Part shown: piece by piece, positions 1 through 7,729 of the stretch
Position numbering within the stretch: position 1 is the stretch's first letter
Layout: every line of letters begins with the position of its first letter
Assembly (NCBI GenBank): GCA_943356515.1
Contig: CALRFM010000023.1
Location: forward strand, 1 to 11,666
Length of the DNA: 11,666 nt
Direction of reading: 5' to 3'
DNA from: Patescibacteria group bacterium
Lineage (GTDB): Bacteria > Patescibacteriota > Microgenomatia > UBA1406 > GWC2-37-13
Made by a program: the position numbers and the translations under genes
The notes under the pieces: generated by a model
What the model was told of the DNA's origin: nothing
Seen by the model: the letters and a program-made list of their open reading frames with translations, nothing else
Databases searched by the model: none

Positions 1-464
1 ATAAGATAGAGATCTTTTTTGTATTTCATTCCCCAGAAAAGCTGTAATTGTTTATTGGATTTTTGTATTATAAGATCGGTAATAATAGAATACATCGGTG
101 CAATACCGGTACCAGTTGCAAGAAATATGGGGTTACGTGTGGAAGGTTTATAGGTAAAGACACCAGCCGGCCCTTGCAGCGTCACTGTATCGTTTACCGC
201 AAGCTCTTGGATGTATTTGCTCCCCATACCATTTGGAACCATCTCAATAATAAAATCAACTGTGTTTTTATTGGTTGGAGAAGATGCAATAGAGTAGAGG
301 CGTCGAAGCGATCGCATCGCATGGTCTGTTGGCACATGAAATATCATGTATTGTCCGGCTTCATATGTCCATGTTTCATCTGAGGGCAAGCTGCACGATA
401 GATAGTAGACACCCTCACTTAATATTGTTTTTTTGGTGAGTGTTGCAAGGTATGTAATAAGCAT
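1..464 (-). CDS. Ferredoxin-NAD(P) reductase-like flavoprotein (3' end beyond window)
   Basis: Reading the minus strand from the ATG at 464 gives 154 residues open to the window edge, so the C-terminal part is missing. The FAD-binding motif RLYS (RxYS, residues 55-58) follows a beta-barrel-like start. Next come a GMGSKYI segment (79-85) that fits the flavin-contacting GxxS loop, GPAGVF (98-103), and the nucleotide-binding turn LATGTGIAPMYS (115-126). These are the landmarks of the ferredoxin-NADP+ reductase superfamily, which moves electrons between NAD(P)H and a partner via FAD. No iron-sulfur cluster motif is visible in the part present, and the partner is unknown. The gene starts 17 nt after the ATPase gene stops, on the same strand, so co-transcription is likely. 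No Shine-Dalgarno sequence is visible. The family call is secure; the substrate is not knowable here. Confidence 0.85.
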   Translation of the reverse strand, partial: MLITYLATLTKKTILSEGVYYLSCSLPSDETWTYEAGQYMIFHVPTDHAMRSLRRLYSIASSPTNKNTVDFIIEMVPNGMGSKYIQELAVNDTVTLQGPAGVFTYKPSTRNPIFLATGTGIAPMYSIITDLIIQKSNKQLQLFWGMKYKKDLYL

Positions 465-481
465 GATTATCGATAAAAACG

Positions 482-2836
482 TTATAATCTGGCTCGTTGA
501 TTGATCTCTGCTTCTACCAGTTCAATAGGCTTTCCATATTTTAAGATAGAGAGTTGCATTATTGCTTGTGCGATTTTTTCATTTCTTGCTGCCTTAAGTT
601 CATCCATATCTTTGGTCATATCTACAGAAAATGGATCAACCGGTTCGTTATTAACAATAGTTTTCATATAGGCATGGAAGCGTCCAATATTGATAAGATC
701 AGATTCGTTAAATCGTGGTTGAAATTCACGTGCCAAATAAGCTGCATCGGTTACTCCGACACGAAACGATATAAGTGAGCCGACATTACCAAATACGGCA
801 TTTTTGACTTCTTCATCCATTTGGCCAATGAACTGATTGGCGACCGTTAAACTCAAATGATATTTACGAGCTTCAGATAAAATGACGGCAAAATCTGGGG
901 TTGCGAAGTTTTGAAATTCGTCAACATACAAGAAAAAGTCTTTCCGCTGCTCTTCTGGAGTATCGACACGGCTCATAGCCGCTGCAAGAATCTTAGGAAT
1001 GATAAGGAGTCCCAAAAACGTTGAATTTTCTTCTCCTAATTTTCCTTTTGATAAGTTAATTAAGAGAATTTTTCCCGAGTCCATAACTTCTCTAAAATCA
1101 AATGCTGACTTCGATTGACCGATGATATTGCGCATCATTTTGTTTGTTACAAAGCGACCAAATTTGGAAACAATATAATCAAGCACTTCTGATTTATGAA
1201 AGTCAGAAGTTTGGGCAATTTGATCGGTCCAATACCGGCGGACAATAGGGTCTTGGACTTTAGGAAGAAGTTCTTGTACAAACTTTTGGTCGGTCATAAT
1301 ACGCACAATTTCAATGAATGTCATACCAGGCTCTGACATAATAGTAAGCATGGCATTTCGCACGGCGTGTTCAAACCTCGGACCAATAATACCCGTGCGT
1401 TGTGGGTCATAGAGTTTGTACATGAGATTGATTATTGAGCTAGTTATAAAATGCTTTTGTTCCTCGGTTTCTGCTTCAAGTAAATTTAATCCCATAGGAC
1501 GCTCCGTATTTGAAGGGTCAAATAAAATAACATCTTCTGCTCGCTCGGGGGGAATATAGCGCAGTGCATCTTCTACTAAATCTCCGTGCGGATCTATAAC
1601 ACATACACCCTTTCCTTCATTAATATCTTGCTTGATCATTTCTTTCAACAGTTCAGATTTTCCCACACCTGTTTTTCCAATAATATACATATGGCGCATC
1701 CTGTCTTTAAGATGAATATTGATAGCTCGTTTTACACCGCGGTAATATCCGGTTCCCATCAGGGTTCCGCCCTCCATGGGAACCTCTGCAGCCACGGGGG
1801 CAGATTTAGCTTTCAGCCATTCAATATGGGGAGTTTCAACGGTCTTATTGGGAAAGTGGAACATTGACGCAAGCTCTTCAGATGAGAGTACTGAGGTAAG
1901 TTTGGTGCCCGGCATTTCAAAAGCAGGAAAGAATTTATAAATAAAATTCATCATAAACCCTGCTTTAAACCAAATCTTAGGGCTCGTAAGTGAGTTTTGA
2001 TCCGAATCAAATTGTTGAAAAGCATTTTTAATATTGCGCAGATGTGCATCTGCCATGTCTTTACTAGTAGACGACACAACCACTTTTATGAGCGTATCGA
2101 ACCCGGGTTTTGATGTTTTTTCATCAATTTTTTCTAATACTCTTTGACTTGTTTCAAAGGTTGCTTCATTCGGGTCGGCTTCCTTTTTCTTGGTAGATGA
2201 AACGAACGATTTTCCTGCACTCTTCCATTTAGAATCAGCAGCGCGAATAAGAATTTGAATGATGGCTCCTTCATCATCACCCATCTTTGAAAGTGCAGAG
2301 GTTATGGTGGCTATGGAGTCTGAGGGAATATCTCGGTATGTTTTAAGTGGCATATGTGAATCTTTTGTGAGCTTGAATGCTTCAAAAGCCACGTTTCCGT
2401 TTTTAGAGAAAATATTTGGTTCTTCGACTCTTCTAATATCTGCTGAAGGGTAATAGCCATAAATAGTTTTTTCAATCAAATCGACGATCTTAGTGGGCGA
2501 AGATATGTAGAATTTGATTTTTGATTTAGTCCCCACTATCTCAAATGCCAGCGCATCTTCAACTTTCAAAAAATCATACTTACCATTTCGTTTGAGCGAA
2601 TTAAACGATGCAAACATTTGTTCTGCTGCATCTATTTTTATTTCATTTTCTTTGGGAAGAAGCACTTCCAATGTGACCATCTCATAAGCCATTTTTTCTC
2701 TTTTTTTAAGTCGTACGTACACAATGAGTAGGTATGCAAACCCCATAGTAAGAAGCGCTGCTACAATGGCTGCTAAAATGACGAGTCCAATAAACAGAAC
2801 TTGCTGGATAAATTGATCAAAGAGAAGTGCGTCCAT
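482..2836 (-). CDS. Membrane-anchored VirD4/TraG-like DNA-translocase ATPase
   Basis: This 784-aa protein has a strongly hydrophobic N-terminal segment (about residues 12-40) followed by KKREK, which suggests a membrane anchor with the bulk of the protein in the cytoplasm. A domain of unclear fold (about 50-340) precedes the ATPase core. The core has Walker A GKTGVGKS (387-394), a following CVIDPHGDLVED strand (412-423), Walker B LYVDEFQNF (636-644), and a sensor-like SLTVANQF (662-669). This arrangement is that of TraG/VirD4 coupling proteins and related HerA/DUF87 ATPases, which pump DNA or present substrates to a secretion channel. It lacks the Asp and His boxes expected of PilB/PilT pilus motors. 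It follows the response regulator by 24 nt and precedes the reductase by 17 nt. A role in DNA transfer or uptake beside the pilus genes is inference; no other type IV secretion component is visible. Confidence 0.85.
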   Translation of the reverse strand: MDALLFDQFIQQVLFIGLVILAAIVAALLTMGFAYLLIVYVRLKKREKMAYEMVTLEVLLPKENEIKIDAAEQMFASFNSLKRNGKYDFLKVEDALAFEIVGTKSKIKFYISSPTKIVDLIEKTIYGYYPSADIRRVEEPNIFSKNGNVAFEAFKLTKDSHMPLKTYRDIPSDSIATITSALSKMGDDEGAIIQILIRAADSKWKSAGKSFVSSTKKKEADPNEATFETSQRVLEKIDEKTSKPGFDTLIKVVVSSTSKDMADAHLRNIKNAFQQFDSDQNSLTSPKIWFKAGFMMNFIYKFFPAFEMPGTKLTSVLSSEELASMFHFPNKTVETPHIEWLKAKSAPVAAEVPMEGGTLMGTGYYRGVKRAINIHLKDRMRHMYIIGKTGVGKSELLKEMIKQDINEGKGVCVIDPHGDLVEDALRYIPPERAEDVILFDPSNTERPMGLNLLEAETEEQKHFITSSIINLMYKLYDPQRTGIIGPRFEHAVRNAMLTIMSEPGMTFIEIVRIMTDQKFVQELLPKVQDPIVRRYWTDQIAQTSDFHKSEVLDYIVSKFGRFVTNKMMRNIIGQSKSAFDFREVMDSGKILLINLSKGKLGEENSTFLGLLIIPKILAAAMSRVDTPEEQRKDFFLYVDEFQNFATPDFAVILSEARKYHLSLTVANQFIGQMDEEVKNAVFGNVGSLISFRVGVTDAAYLAREFQPRFNESDLINIGRFHAYMKTIVNNEPVDPFSVDMTKDMDELKAARNEKIAQAIMQLSILKYGKPIELVEAEINQRARL

Positions 2837-2843
2837 AGCATTT

Positions 2844-2849
2844 ATTATA
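2844..2849 (-). promoter_or_regulatory. Candidate -10 box for a leaderless ATPase transcript
   Basis: The minus strand reads a perfect TATAAT seven bases before the ATG of the ATPase gene. Transcription from it would start at or next to the start codon, giving a leaderless mRNA. No convincing -35 hexamer lies 16-19 bp upstream, so this rests on the -10 match and its position only. Read-through from the response regulator gene is the alternative. Confidence 0.4.
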
Positions 2850-2860
2850 CAAGGTTTTGC

Positions 2861-3232
2861 TTATGAAGACTTGAAGATTGCATTTACACGCTTGGTAAAT
2901 TCTGGTGGCGACATATTGCTTTTTATCCAATAGTCTCGTGCTTTTTCGAGCTTCTTTTTATCATCTTGATTACTGTCGAGATTGGTAAGAAAAACAATAG
3001 GGAAGGGTATGTGGTTTATTTTTTTTGTAACTGCATCGAGTATGTCAAAGCCATTTTTCCCAGGGAGGATTATATCGAGAAGTACCAAGTCCCATTTGTT
3101 GCTCAGTATCTTGTTTTCGGCGTCATTTCCTTCTCCAGAAACAGTTACACTATATCCTTCTTGAACAAGAAGTTCTTGATACAGTTGTTGGAGAAATTGG
3201 TCATCTTCTATCAGAAGAATATTCTTTTTCAT
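2861..3232 (-). CDS. Single-domain (CheY-like) response regulator
   Basis: This 123-aa protein is one receiver domain with no output domain. The acidic pair is D10-D11 (within LLIEDD), the phospho-acceptor is D53 (VLLDIILPG), the switch threonine is T83 (VFLTN), and the conserved lysine is K104 (YWIKSN). All residues required for phosphorylation are therefore present. Such proteins act by binding a partner when phosphorylated, or are phosphotransfer intermediates. No histidine kinase is in the window, so the partner is unknown. The gene sits between the terminated pilin gene and the ATPase gene on the same strand, and may form a unit with the latter. Regulation of pilus or DNA-transfer activity is inferred from position only. 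The start at 3232 gives the canonical MKKNILLIEDD opening. Confidence 0.93.
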   Translation of the reverse strand: MKKNILLIEDDQFLQQLYQELLVQEGYSVTVSGEGNDAENKILSNKWDLVLLDIILPGKNGFDILDAVTKKINHIPFPIVFLTNLDSNQDDKKKLEKARDYWIKSNMSPPEFTKRVNAIFKSS

Positions 3233-3239
3233 CGTAAAA

Positions 3240-3245
3240 AGTATA
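3240..3245 (-). promoter_or_regulatory. Candidate -10 box upstream of the response regulator
   Basis: The minus strand reads TATACT, with seven bases between it and the ATG at 3232, just after the U-tract of the pilin terminator. The sequence 17 bp further upstream (GTCGGA) is not a good -35. The position resembles the TATAAT box before the next gene and would again give an almost leaderless transcript. The preceding terminator implies that some promoter should be near here. Confidence 0.3.
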
Positions 3246-3249
3246 GCAT

Positions 3250-3288
3250 AAAAAAATCCCCCTCCGACTGAAACGTCGGAGGGGGATT
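3250..3288 (-). terminator. Rho-independent terminator of the pilin gene
   Basis: A perfect 14-bp GC-rich stem pairs 3255-3268 with 3275-3288 around a 6-nt loop. On the minus strand it is followed by a run of seven T (complement of 3250-3256). It lies 14 bp past the pilin stop codon and oriented with it. This is a textbook strong intrinsic terminator that separates the pilin from the response regulator. Confidence 0.95.
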
Positions 3289-3302
3289 AGTTAGTTTCTT
3301 AT

Positions 3303-3740
3303 TTAGCGAGTAACCGTGATCGTGCCTTCATTGGCATCTGGGGCAAAAACCGTCACGCGTCCAGCAGTAGCTGAGATTTCGTAACCAGTGTCGTAAGCTG
3401 CAGCACAGCTTGTTATGTCAGCTCCGTTGTTACTATCAGGGTCTTGTGGAAGTCCAGCAATATATGTTGGGACAACATCTGAACAAAGATCAATACCAGT
3501 AGTACCGATAGCAGTTTGTGTACCAGTAATACTACCTGGCAGTGCGCCACTATTGTCTACCATATATTGGTTAACAGAATTTAATATAGCATTGACGTCG
3601 CTTCTGCGCTTAATGTCGTCTGCATCTTCCAGATTCTCTCCTGGATTAACTGCAATAAGAGTAATAGCAAGCAGAACAGCAAGTATTCCGATTACCACCA
3701 AGAGTTCTATAAGGGTAAAACCTTTTTTATTTCGAAACAT
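3303..3740 (-). CDS. Type IV pilin / type II pseudopilin, probable major pilin
   Basis: The 145-aa product opens with a short leader MFRNKKG and then FTLIELLVVIGILAVLLAI. Prepilin peptidase would cut after G7, leaving F1 and the conserved glutamate at mature position 5 (E12 of the precursor). The hydrophobic helix is about residues 8-31. The C-terminal head has two cysteines (C86 and C112) that could form a disulfide, and a LPQDPDSNNG segment like the loops of GspG/pilin-type proteins. The gene has its own promoter (3773-3801) and strong terminator (3250-3288), so it is expressed as a single-gene unit. That is what one expects of an abundant filament subunit. The product is inserted in the membrane and assembled into a filament. 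Whether it is the major pilin or a GspG-like pseudopilin cannot be decided from sequence alone. Confidence 0.92.
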   Translation of the reverse strand: MFRNKKGFTLIELLVVIGILAVLLAITLIAVNPGENLEDADDIKRRSDVNAILNSVNQYMVDNSGALPGSITGTQTAIGTTGIDLCSDVVPTYIAGLPQDPDSNNGADITSCAAAYDTGYEISATAGRVTVFAPDANEGTITVTR

Positions 3741-3772
3741 AGTAATTATGTGGAAATTTATAACGTACTTTC

Positions 3773-3801
3773 AGAATAGAGAAAAAAAAGAGAGCTGTCA
3801 A
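3773..3801 (-). promoter_or_regulatory. Sigma70-type promoter of the pilin gene
   Basis: The minus strand carries a consensus -35 TTGACA (3801-3796), exactly 17 bp of spacer (3795-3779), and TATTCT (3778-3773), one mismatch from TATAAT. The predicted transcript start is about 25 nt before the pilin ATG. No Shine-Dalgarno sequence is evident in that leader. This is the best promoter visible in the window. Confidence 0.85.
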
Positions 3802-3823
3802 GTGGTATTGATTTATGTAAGAG

Positions 3824-3853
3824 TTCACGTTCTTTGACATACTATGGTATATT
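3824..3853 (+). promoter_or_regulatory. Candidate extended -10 promoter for the R-M operon
   Basis: The plus strand has TGGTATATT (3845-3853), an extended -10 of the TGnTATAAT type. A partial -35, TTCACG (3824-3829), lies 18 bp upstream. It lies inside the 28-bp dyad, so a protein bound to the dyad would block it. It is the only reasonable promoter seen before the HTH and methyltransferase genes. Confidence 0.35.
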
Positions 3854-3861
3854 TCTGTCAA
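3834..3861. repeat. 28-bp interrupted inverted repeat at left island edge (attachment-site or operator candidate)
   Basis: TTGACA (3834-3839) and TGTCAA (3856-3861) form perfect 6-bp arms of a 28-bp dyad. Positions 3835-3855 align to 7875-7894 at the other end of the cassette with 18 of 20 bases identical and one 1-base gap. The length suits a crossover site of a small serine recombinase, but an operator for the adjacent HTH protein is equally possible. Confidence 0.35.
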
Positions 3862-3985
3862 GAAGAGTGAACTGTTACCAACCAAGAGCCCGCTTGAAAT
3901 AGTCCGTGAATATTTGAATCATTTCGAACCATTGAAACTAGTTGACTTTCAAGATTATATGTTAAATAATGATAAATATAACAAC

Positions 3986-4162
3986 ATGACAACCGACCAA
4001 TACTACACAATTAAGGAAGTTGCAAAAATGCTAAAGGTTGTCTATCTGACTGTTTATAGATGGATACAGGCAAAAAAACTTATAGCTATTAAAGCTGGAA
4101 AACAATATAGGATCAAAAGAGAAGACTTGGACTATTTTCTTAGAAGAAATGACACAATATAA
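3986..4162 (+). CDS. Small excisionase/MerR-type helix-turn-helix DNA-binding protein
   Basis: From the ATG at 3986 the product is 58 aa and nearly all of it is the winged-helix domain. Helix 1 and the turn are YTIKEVAKMLKV (7-18), the recognition helix is about LTVYRWIQ (21-28), and the wing is KLIAIKAGKQYRIKREDL (31-48). This is the HTH_17/excisionase-family pattern found in Xis-like factors and in small regulators of R-M or mobile loci. Alternative in-frame starts are ATG 3959 and TTG 3914. The frame stays open back to 3821 with protein-like sequence but no ATG, so the true start is uncertain. It stops 2 nt before the methyltransferase ATG, which implies one operon. Likely roles are controller of R-M expression or directionality factor for the recombinase at the other end; neither can be chosen from sequence. 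Confidence 0.8.
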   Translation: MTTDQYYTIKEVAKMLKVVYLTVYRWIQAKKLIAIKAGKQYRIKREDLDYFLRRNDTI

Positions 4163-4164
4163 GT

Positions 4165-4989
4165 ATGGATAGCAATAAATTTACTAAGAAACAACTTGAA
4201 AATACTCTCTTCGAAGGTGATTGTCTGAAAATAATGCCACAATTCCCTGATAAAAGTATAGATATGATATTGTGTGACTTACCATATGGAACAACACAAA
4301 ATAAATGGGATAGCGTAATACCATTAGATATTCTATGGAAAGAATACGAACGCATTATTAAAGACAACGGTGTAATCGCTCTTACTTCGCAGGGAGTATT
4401 TACAGCTCAATTGATCATGAGCAATACAAAGTTATTTAAATATAAACTGACTTGGATTAAATCTAAAGCGACTAATTTTTTGAATGCAAAAAAACAACCC
4501 TTAAGAAAATATGAAGATATTTGTATTTTTTATAGGAATCACAATTATCAGCCAACTTATAATCCACAGATGTCAGTTGGTATACCTTACAACAAAGGTT
4601 ATCGTAAAAATCAATTAACGGGAAGTTATGGTGATTTTAGTTCCGCTGAAGTTAAAAGTGACGGATTAAGATACCCAAATGACATTATATACTTCAAGAC
4701 AGCAGAAAGCGAGGGTGAAGTTTTTCATCCAACTCAAAAACCAATCGATCTGGGAAGATATTTAATTAAAACATATACAAACAGTGGAGATTTAGTACTG
4801 GATAATACCTCTGGTAGCGGCAGTTTTTTAGTTGCTTGTGCATTGGAAAGTAGAAAATTTATAGGAATTGAATTAAATAAAGAAACGATTTTGCATAAAC
4901 ATAAAAAGGTTAATCTTATAGCGATAACAAAAGATAGAATTAAGGAGGCTAACCCTTTAGTTAAAATTAAAATATATGCCAACGATTAA
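4165..4989 (+). CDS. Beta-class DNA amino-methyltransferase (N6-adenine or N4-cytosine)
   Basis: The 274-aa protein has the beta-class motif order. The catalytic motif IV CDLPYG (D38-L39-P40-Y41) is near the N-terminus, and the target-recognition region is central (about 100-180). HPTQKP (188-193) comes next, and the AdoMet-binding motif I DNTSGSGSF (213-221) with FIGIELN (232-238) is near the C-terminus. It would transfer a methyl group from AdoMet to an exocyclic amine of A or C in a specific site. The DLPYGTTxxKWD opening is typical of phage and R-M N6-adenine enzymes. It lies 2 nt after the HTH gene and overlaps the next gene by 14 nt. Beside a type IIG-like enzyme, the natural inference is that it methylates the strand of an asymmetric site that the fusion enzyme leaves unmodified. 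All motifs are intact. Confidence 0.93.
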   Translation: MDSNKFTKKQLENTLFEGDCLKIMPQFPDKSIDMILCDLPYGTTQNKWDSVIPLDILWKEYERIIKDNGVIALTSQGVFTAQLIMSNTKLFKYKLTWIKSKATNFLNAKKQPLRKYEDICIFYRNHNYQPTYNPQMSVGIPYNKGYRKNQLTGSYGDFSSAEVKSDGLRYPNDIIYFKTAESEGEVFHPTQKPIDLGRYLIKTYTNSGDLVLDNTSGSGSFLVACALESRKFIGIELNKETILHKHKKVNLIAITKDRIKEANPLVKIKIYAND

Positions 4990-7729
4990 TTATAACGAAA
5001 GAAGCTGGGCTATTGATCTAATAAGCGAGATTAACCTTTGGGCTTATAGGAAGAATACGTCTATAAAACGGGCAGGTGGAGAAAATACAGTAAAAGAAAA
5101 CAATAAGTCTCTTTTTCCTGACGTTTTGCTTTTCAGTGATGAAAAAAAAGGTAAGGTTGTGCAAGGTTGGGAACTTAAAATGCCTGATACCGATATTGAT
5201 GATACTGAATTTATTTTAAATGCAAAGAAAAAAGCAGATTTATTATCCCTCAATAGTTTTCTACTATGGAATGTATCAATAGCTACTCTTTATAAAATTA
5301 AGGGGGACGGGTCCTTTGAGAAGGTTAAAAGTTGGAATGGTTTATCTCATATTTGTAGACGAGATGAAGTAGAAAGAAATAGTGGCATAATCAAAATTGA
5401 ATTATATAAGATACTTAGCGATCTAAATAATTTTATTCAAAATGGTGAAATTAAATCTACTTCCATTTTAGAGGTTTTAAATAGTAAACAAGTTTCTGAA
5501 TTAGTAAATAGGAATCTAGGAACTTACATTGATTCAATAAAGAGAGAAGCAGTCAATAATACAAGAATCGAAGAAGAGATTAATCTATGGTGGCATTATG
5601 CAAAAAATGATTACCCAGAAGAGAGCGATAAGTATGTTGTTATATCTCGTATTAACTTACTCTTTCTCATCAACAAGTTTCTATTCGCTCATATTTTAAA
5701 ATCCTATCAAACTGATGCAAATCTTATTGATGATATTAATGAAAGAACGACTCTCGACAAGGGCTTACAGATATTTCAATCAATAAGTGAAAAGGTTGAT
5801 TTTTGGAGCATTTTTCAAACTCAACCTTTTGAAAAATATATTTCTCAAGAAGTATGGTCCGACATGATTGATTTTAATGGTTTTCTTAAATCATTTAATT
5901 TTCAAAATATAGAGAAAAGCCTTCTTCATGACTTGATTGGATATGTGATTTATAGAAATAAAAGAAAGTTTGCTGGTCAGTTTACTACACCAAGCTATCT
6001 TGCTAAGTTTATTGTTGATCTTGCAATTAAAAATAAAGTAGGCATTACTATTGATCCATGTTGTGGTAGTGGGACTATCGCAAGAGAAATCTTTGTAAAA
6101 AAGAAATTGGCACTAGGCATAGATCAGGCTCTTGATACGACTTGGGCAAGTGATAAATTTGCATTTCCTTTGCAAATGGCAATGTTTAATATGGTTGATC
6201 CGGAAGCGATGGGTAAAATAGTTCATGTATTTAAGGAGGATGCTACTAAGTTGCAAGTTGGTGATGTATTAAATTTACGGAATCCGTTTAATGGTGAATT
6301 GGTCAAGAAATCCATTCCGTCGTTTGACTATATAATTTCAAATCTTCCTTTTGTACGACAAGAAGATTTAGCAATCCTTAACCCAAACGCAACAGAAATC
6401 AACACTTTTATTCAGGATAAACTCGGGGCAAACTCTGCCTTAGATGGTAAAAGTGATTTATATGCATATTTACCTTTTTATTTCTGGAAAATACTAAACG
6501 CCCAAGGTGAGCTTGCTTTTATTGTTTCCAATTCATGGCTCGGAACAAAATGGGGAGAAAGGTTTTACGAAGACCTTAATGCCTTTTATCAAATTAAGAC
6601 AGTGATAACTTCTGGGAGTGATAAGTGGTTTGATAATGCAGATGTTGTAACAAACATTATTATATTGAAGAAAAGACTTGTACCCACTATTAATAATGAA
6701 GAAAAAACAAAATTTGTCGTTGTTCAACAAGCATTAAAGAGTCTTAATAATGAAGATGTAAATAGTTTAGTTGCGCTAATATCATTGAAAGAAACCGTTG
6801 ATGAAAGCATTGTGCGTATAAACACTTATTCTTCAGAAGAAATATCAAACCTTAGAAGTTTTGGTTTAAATCTGAATAGTTTATTTACGGATAATCGATG
6901 GATAAATTCTCTCAAACCTTTTTTAATTAATGTATCGTTGCTTTTTGAAATAGCCCGAGGAGAACGAAGAGGTTGGGATCCATTATTCTATCCTAGTGAA
7001 GACAACTCAATAGAAAATGAGTTTCTAAAGCCTGTCTTAAAAACACCACGTTCAATTAATAGTCTAGTTGCAGGGTCTGATGCTTTGGCGTTTTGTTGTG
7101 ATAAAAGCATAGAAGAACTAAAGAAAAATAATAATAACGGAGCTCTTGATTGGATTAGGAATTTTGAGGATAAAAAAAATGGGACTGGTGTTTTATTACC
7201 TATTGCATTGAAAAAACCAAATACAGAATGGTATACAATGGCTCCAAATACAATGGGTGAAATTGTTACTAGTATTAATTTTGGCGGCAGATTATTTTTT
7301 GCAAAGTTCTCTGAACCTACTTTTGTTAACCAAAGATTAGTACGCTTTACAAGAAAAGACAAAAAAACCGACATTGATATGTGCCACGCCTTACTCAACA
7401 GTACACTTGGTCTTTTCTATATTGAGGCACTCGGAACTGGTCGTGGCCAAGGCGCATTAGATATAAGCAAAGATAAACTAGAAAAAGATTTATTGATGTT
7501 TAATCCTTCTCTATTTAATCAATCTCAAAAGGAATCGATTCTTAGAAAGTTTGAAGTAATCAAAAAGAGAAGTATTCTTAATATTGAAGAGGAATTAGAA
7601 CAAGAAGACCGAAAAGCTCTTGACGAAGAGATACTTGGAGTGTTTGGTTTATTAAATGTAAGGGAAAGCATTAAAAAATCACTTCTAGAACTTTATAAAA
7701 TAAGAAGTTGTGTGCAAACTAAAATATGA
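4976..7729 (+). CDS. Type IIG-like restriction-modification fusion: PD-(D/E)XK nuclease plus N6-adenine methylase
   Basis: The 917-aa protein has an N-terminal nuclease-like region: FPDVLLF with P48-D49, followed by GWELK with E66-L67-K68, fits the PD-(D/E)XK active site. A helical connector (about 140-330) follows. The gamma-class methylase core has motif X GQFTTPSYLA (334-343), motif I DPCCGSG (360-366), the acidic motif II residue in GIDQ (D383), and motif IV ISNLPF (N456-L457-P458-F459, a variant of NPPF). The C-terminal 300 or so residues would hold the target-recognition domain and helical tail. Cutting and methylating in one chain without a separate S subunit is the type IIG plan (Eco57I-like); the length fits. 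The start at 4976 overlaps the previous gene by 14 nt, and the stop overlaps the next ATG as ATGA, so translation is probably coupled. No frameshift is seen. The recognition sequence cannot be predicted. A BREX PglX-type methylase is less likely given the N-terminal nuclease motif. Confidence 0.88.
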   Translation: MPTINYNERSWAIDLISEINLWAYRKNTSIKRAGGENTVKENNKSLFPDVLLFSDEKKGKVVQGWELKMPDTDIDDTEFILNAKKKADLLSLNSFLLWNVSIATLYKIKGDGSFEKVKSWNGLSHICRRDEVERNSGIIKIELYKILSDLNNFIQNGEIKSTSILEVLNSKQVSELVNRNLGTYIDSIKREAVNNTRIEEEINLWWHYAKNDYPEESDKYVVISRINLLFLINKFLFAHILKSYQTDANLIDDINERTTLDKGLQIFQSISEKVDFWSIFQTQPFEKYISQEVWSDMIDFNGFLKSFNFQNIEKSLLHDLIGYVIYRNKRKFAGQFTTPSYLAKFIVDLAIKNKVGITIDPCCGSGTIAREIFVKKKLALGIDQALDTTWASDKFAFPLQMAMFNMVDPEAMGKIVHVFKEDATKLQVGDVLNLRNPFNGELVKKSIPSFDYIISNLPFVRQEDLAILNPNATEINTFIQDKLGANSALDGKSDLYAYLPFYFWKILNAQGELAFIVSNSWLGTKWGERFYEDLNAFYQIKTVITSGSDKWFDNADVVTNIIILKKRLVPTINNEEKTKFVVVQQALKSLNNEDVNSLVALISLKETVDESIVRINTYSSEEISNLRSFGLNLNSLFTDNRWINSLKPFLINVSLLFEIARGERRGWDPLFYPSEDNSIENEFLKPVLKTPRSINSLVAGSDALAFCCDKSIEELKKNNNNGALDWIRNFEDKKNGTGVLLPIALKKPNTEWYTMAPNTMGEIVTSINFGGRLFFAKFSEPTFVNQRLVRFTRKDKKTDIDMCHALLNSTLGLFYIEALGTGRGQGALDISKDKLEKDLLMFNPSLFNQSQKESILRKFEVIKKRSILNIEEELEQEDRKALDEEILGVFGLLNVRESIKKSLLELYKIRSCVQTKI

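Noticed and set aside
48..383. Plus-strand frame of 111 codons at the left edge
   Set aside because: It lies antisense to the reductase gene, which has clear FAD and NAD(P) motifs on the minus strand; the plus-strand product has no family features.
482..2836. PilB/PilT pilus motor ATPase
   Set aside because: The N-terminal membrane anchor, the long pre-ATPase domain and the TraG/VirD4-like motif spacing do not fit; the Asp and His boxes are not evident.
4943..4948. AGGAGG as ribosome binding site of the type IIG-like gene
   Set aside because: It ends 27 bases before the ATG at 4976 and lies inside the methyltransferase coding sequence, too far to act directly on that start.
6988..7398. Minus-strand frame of 136 codons inside the type IIG-like gene
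   Set aside because: Fully antisense to the intact methylase-nuclease gene, and its composition is that of a complement shadow.
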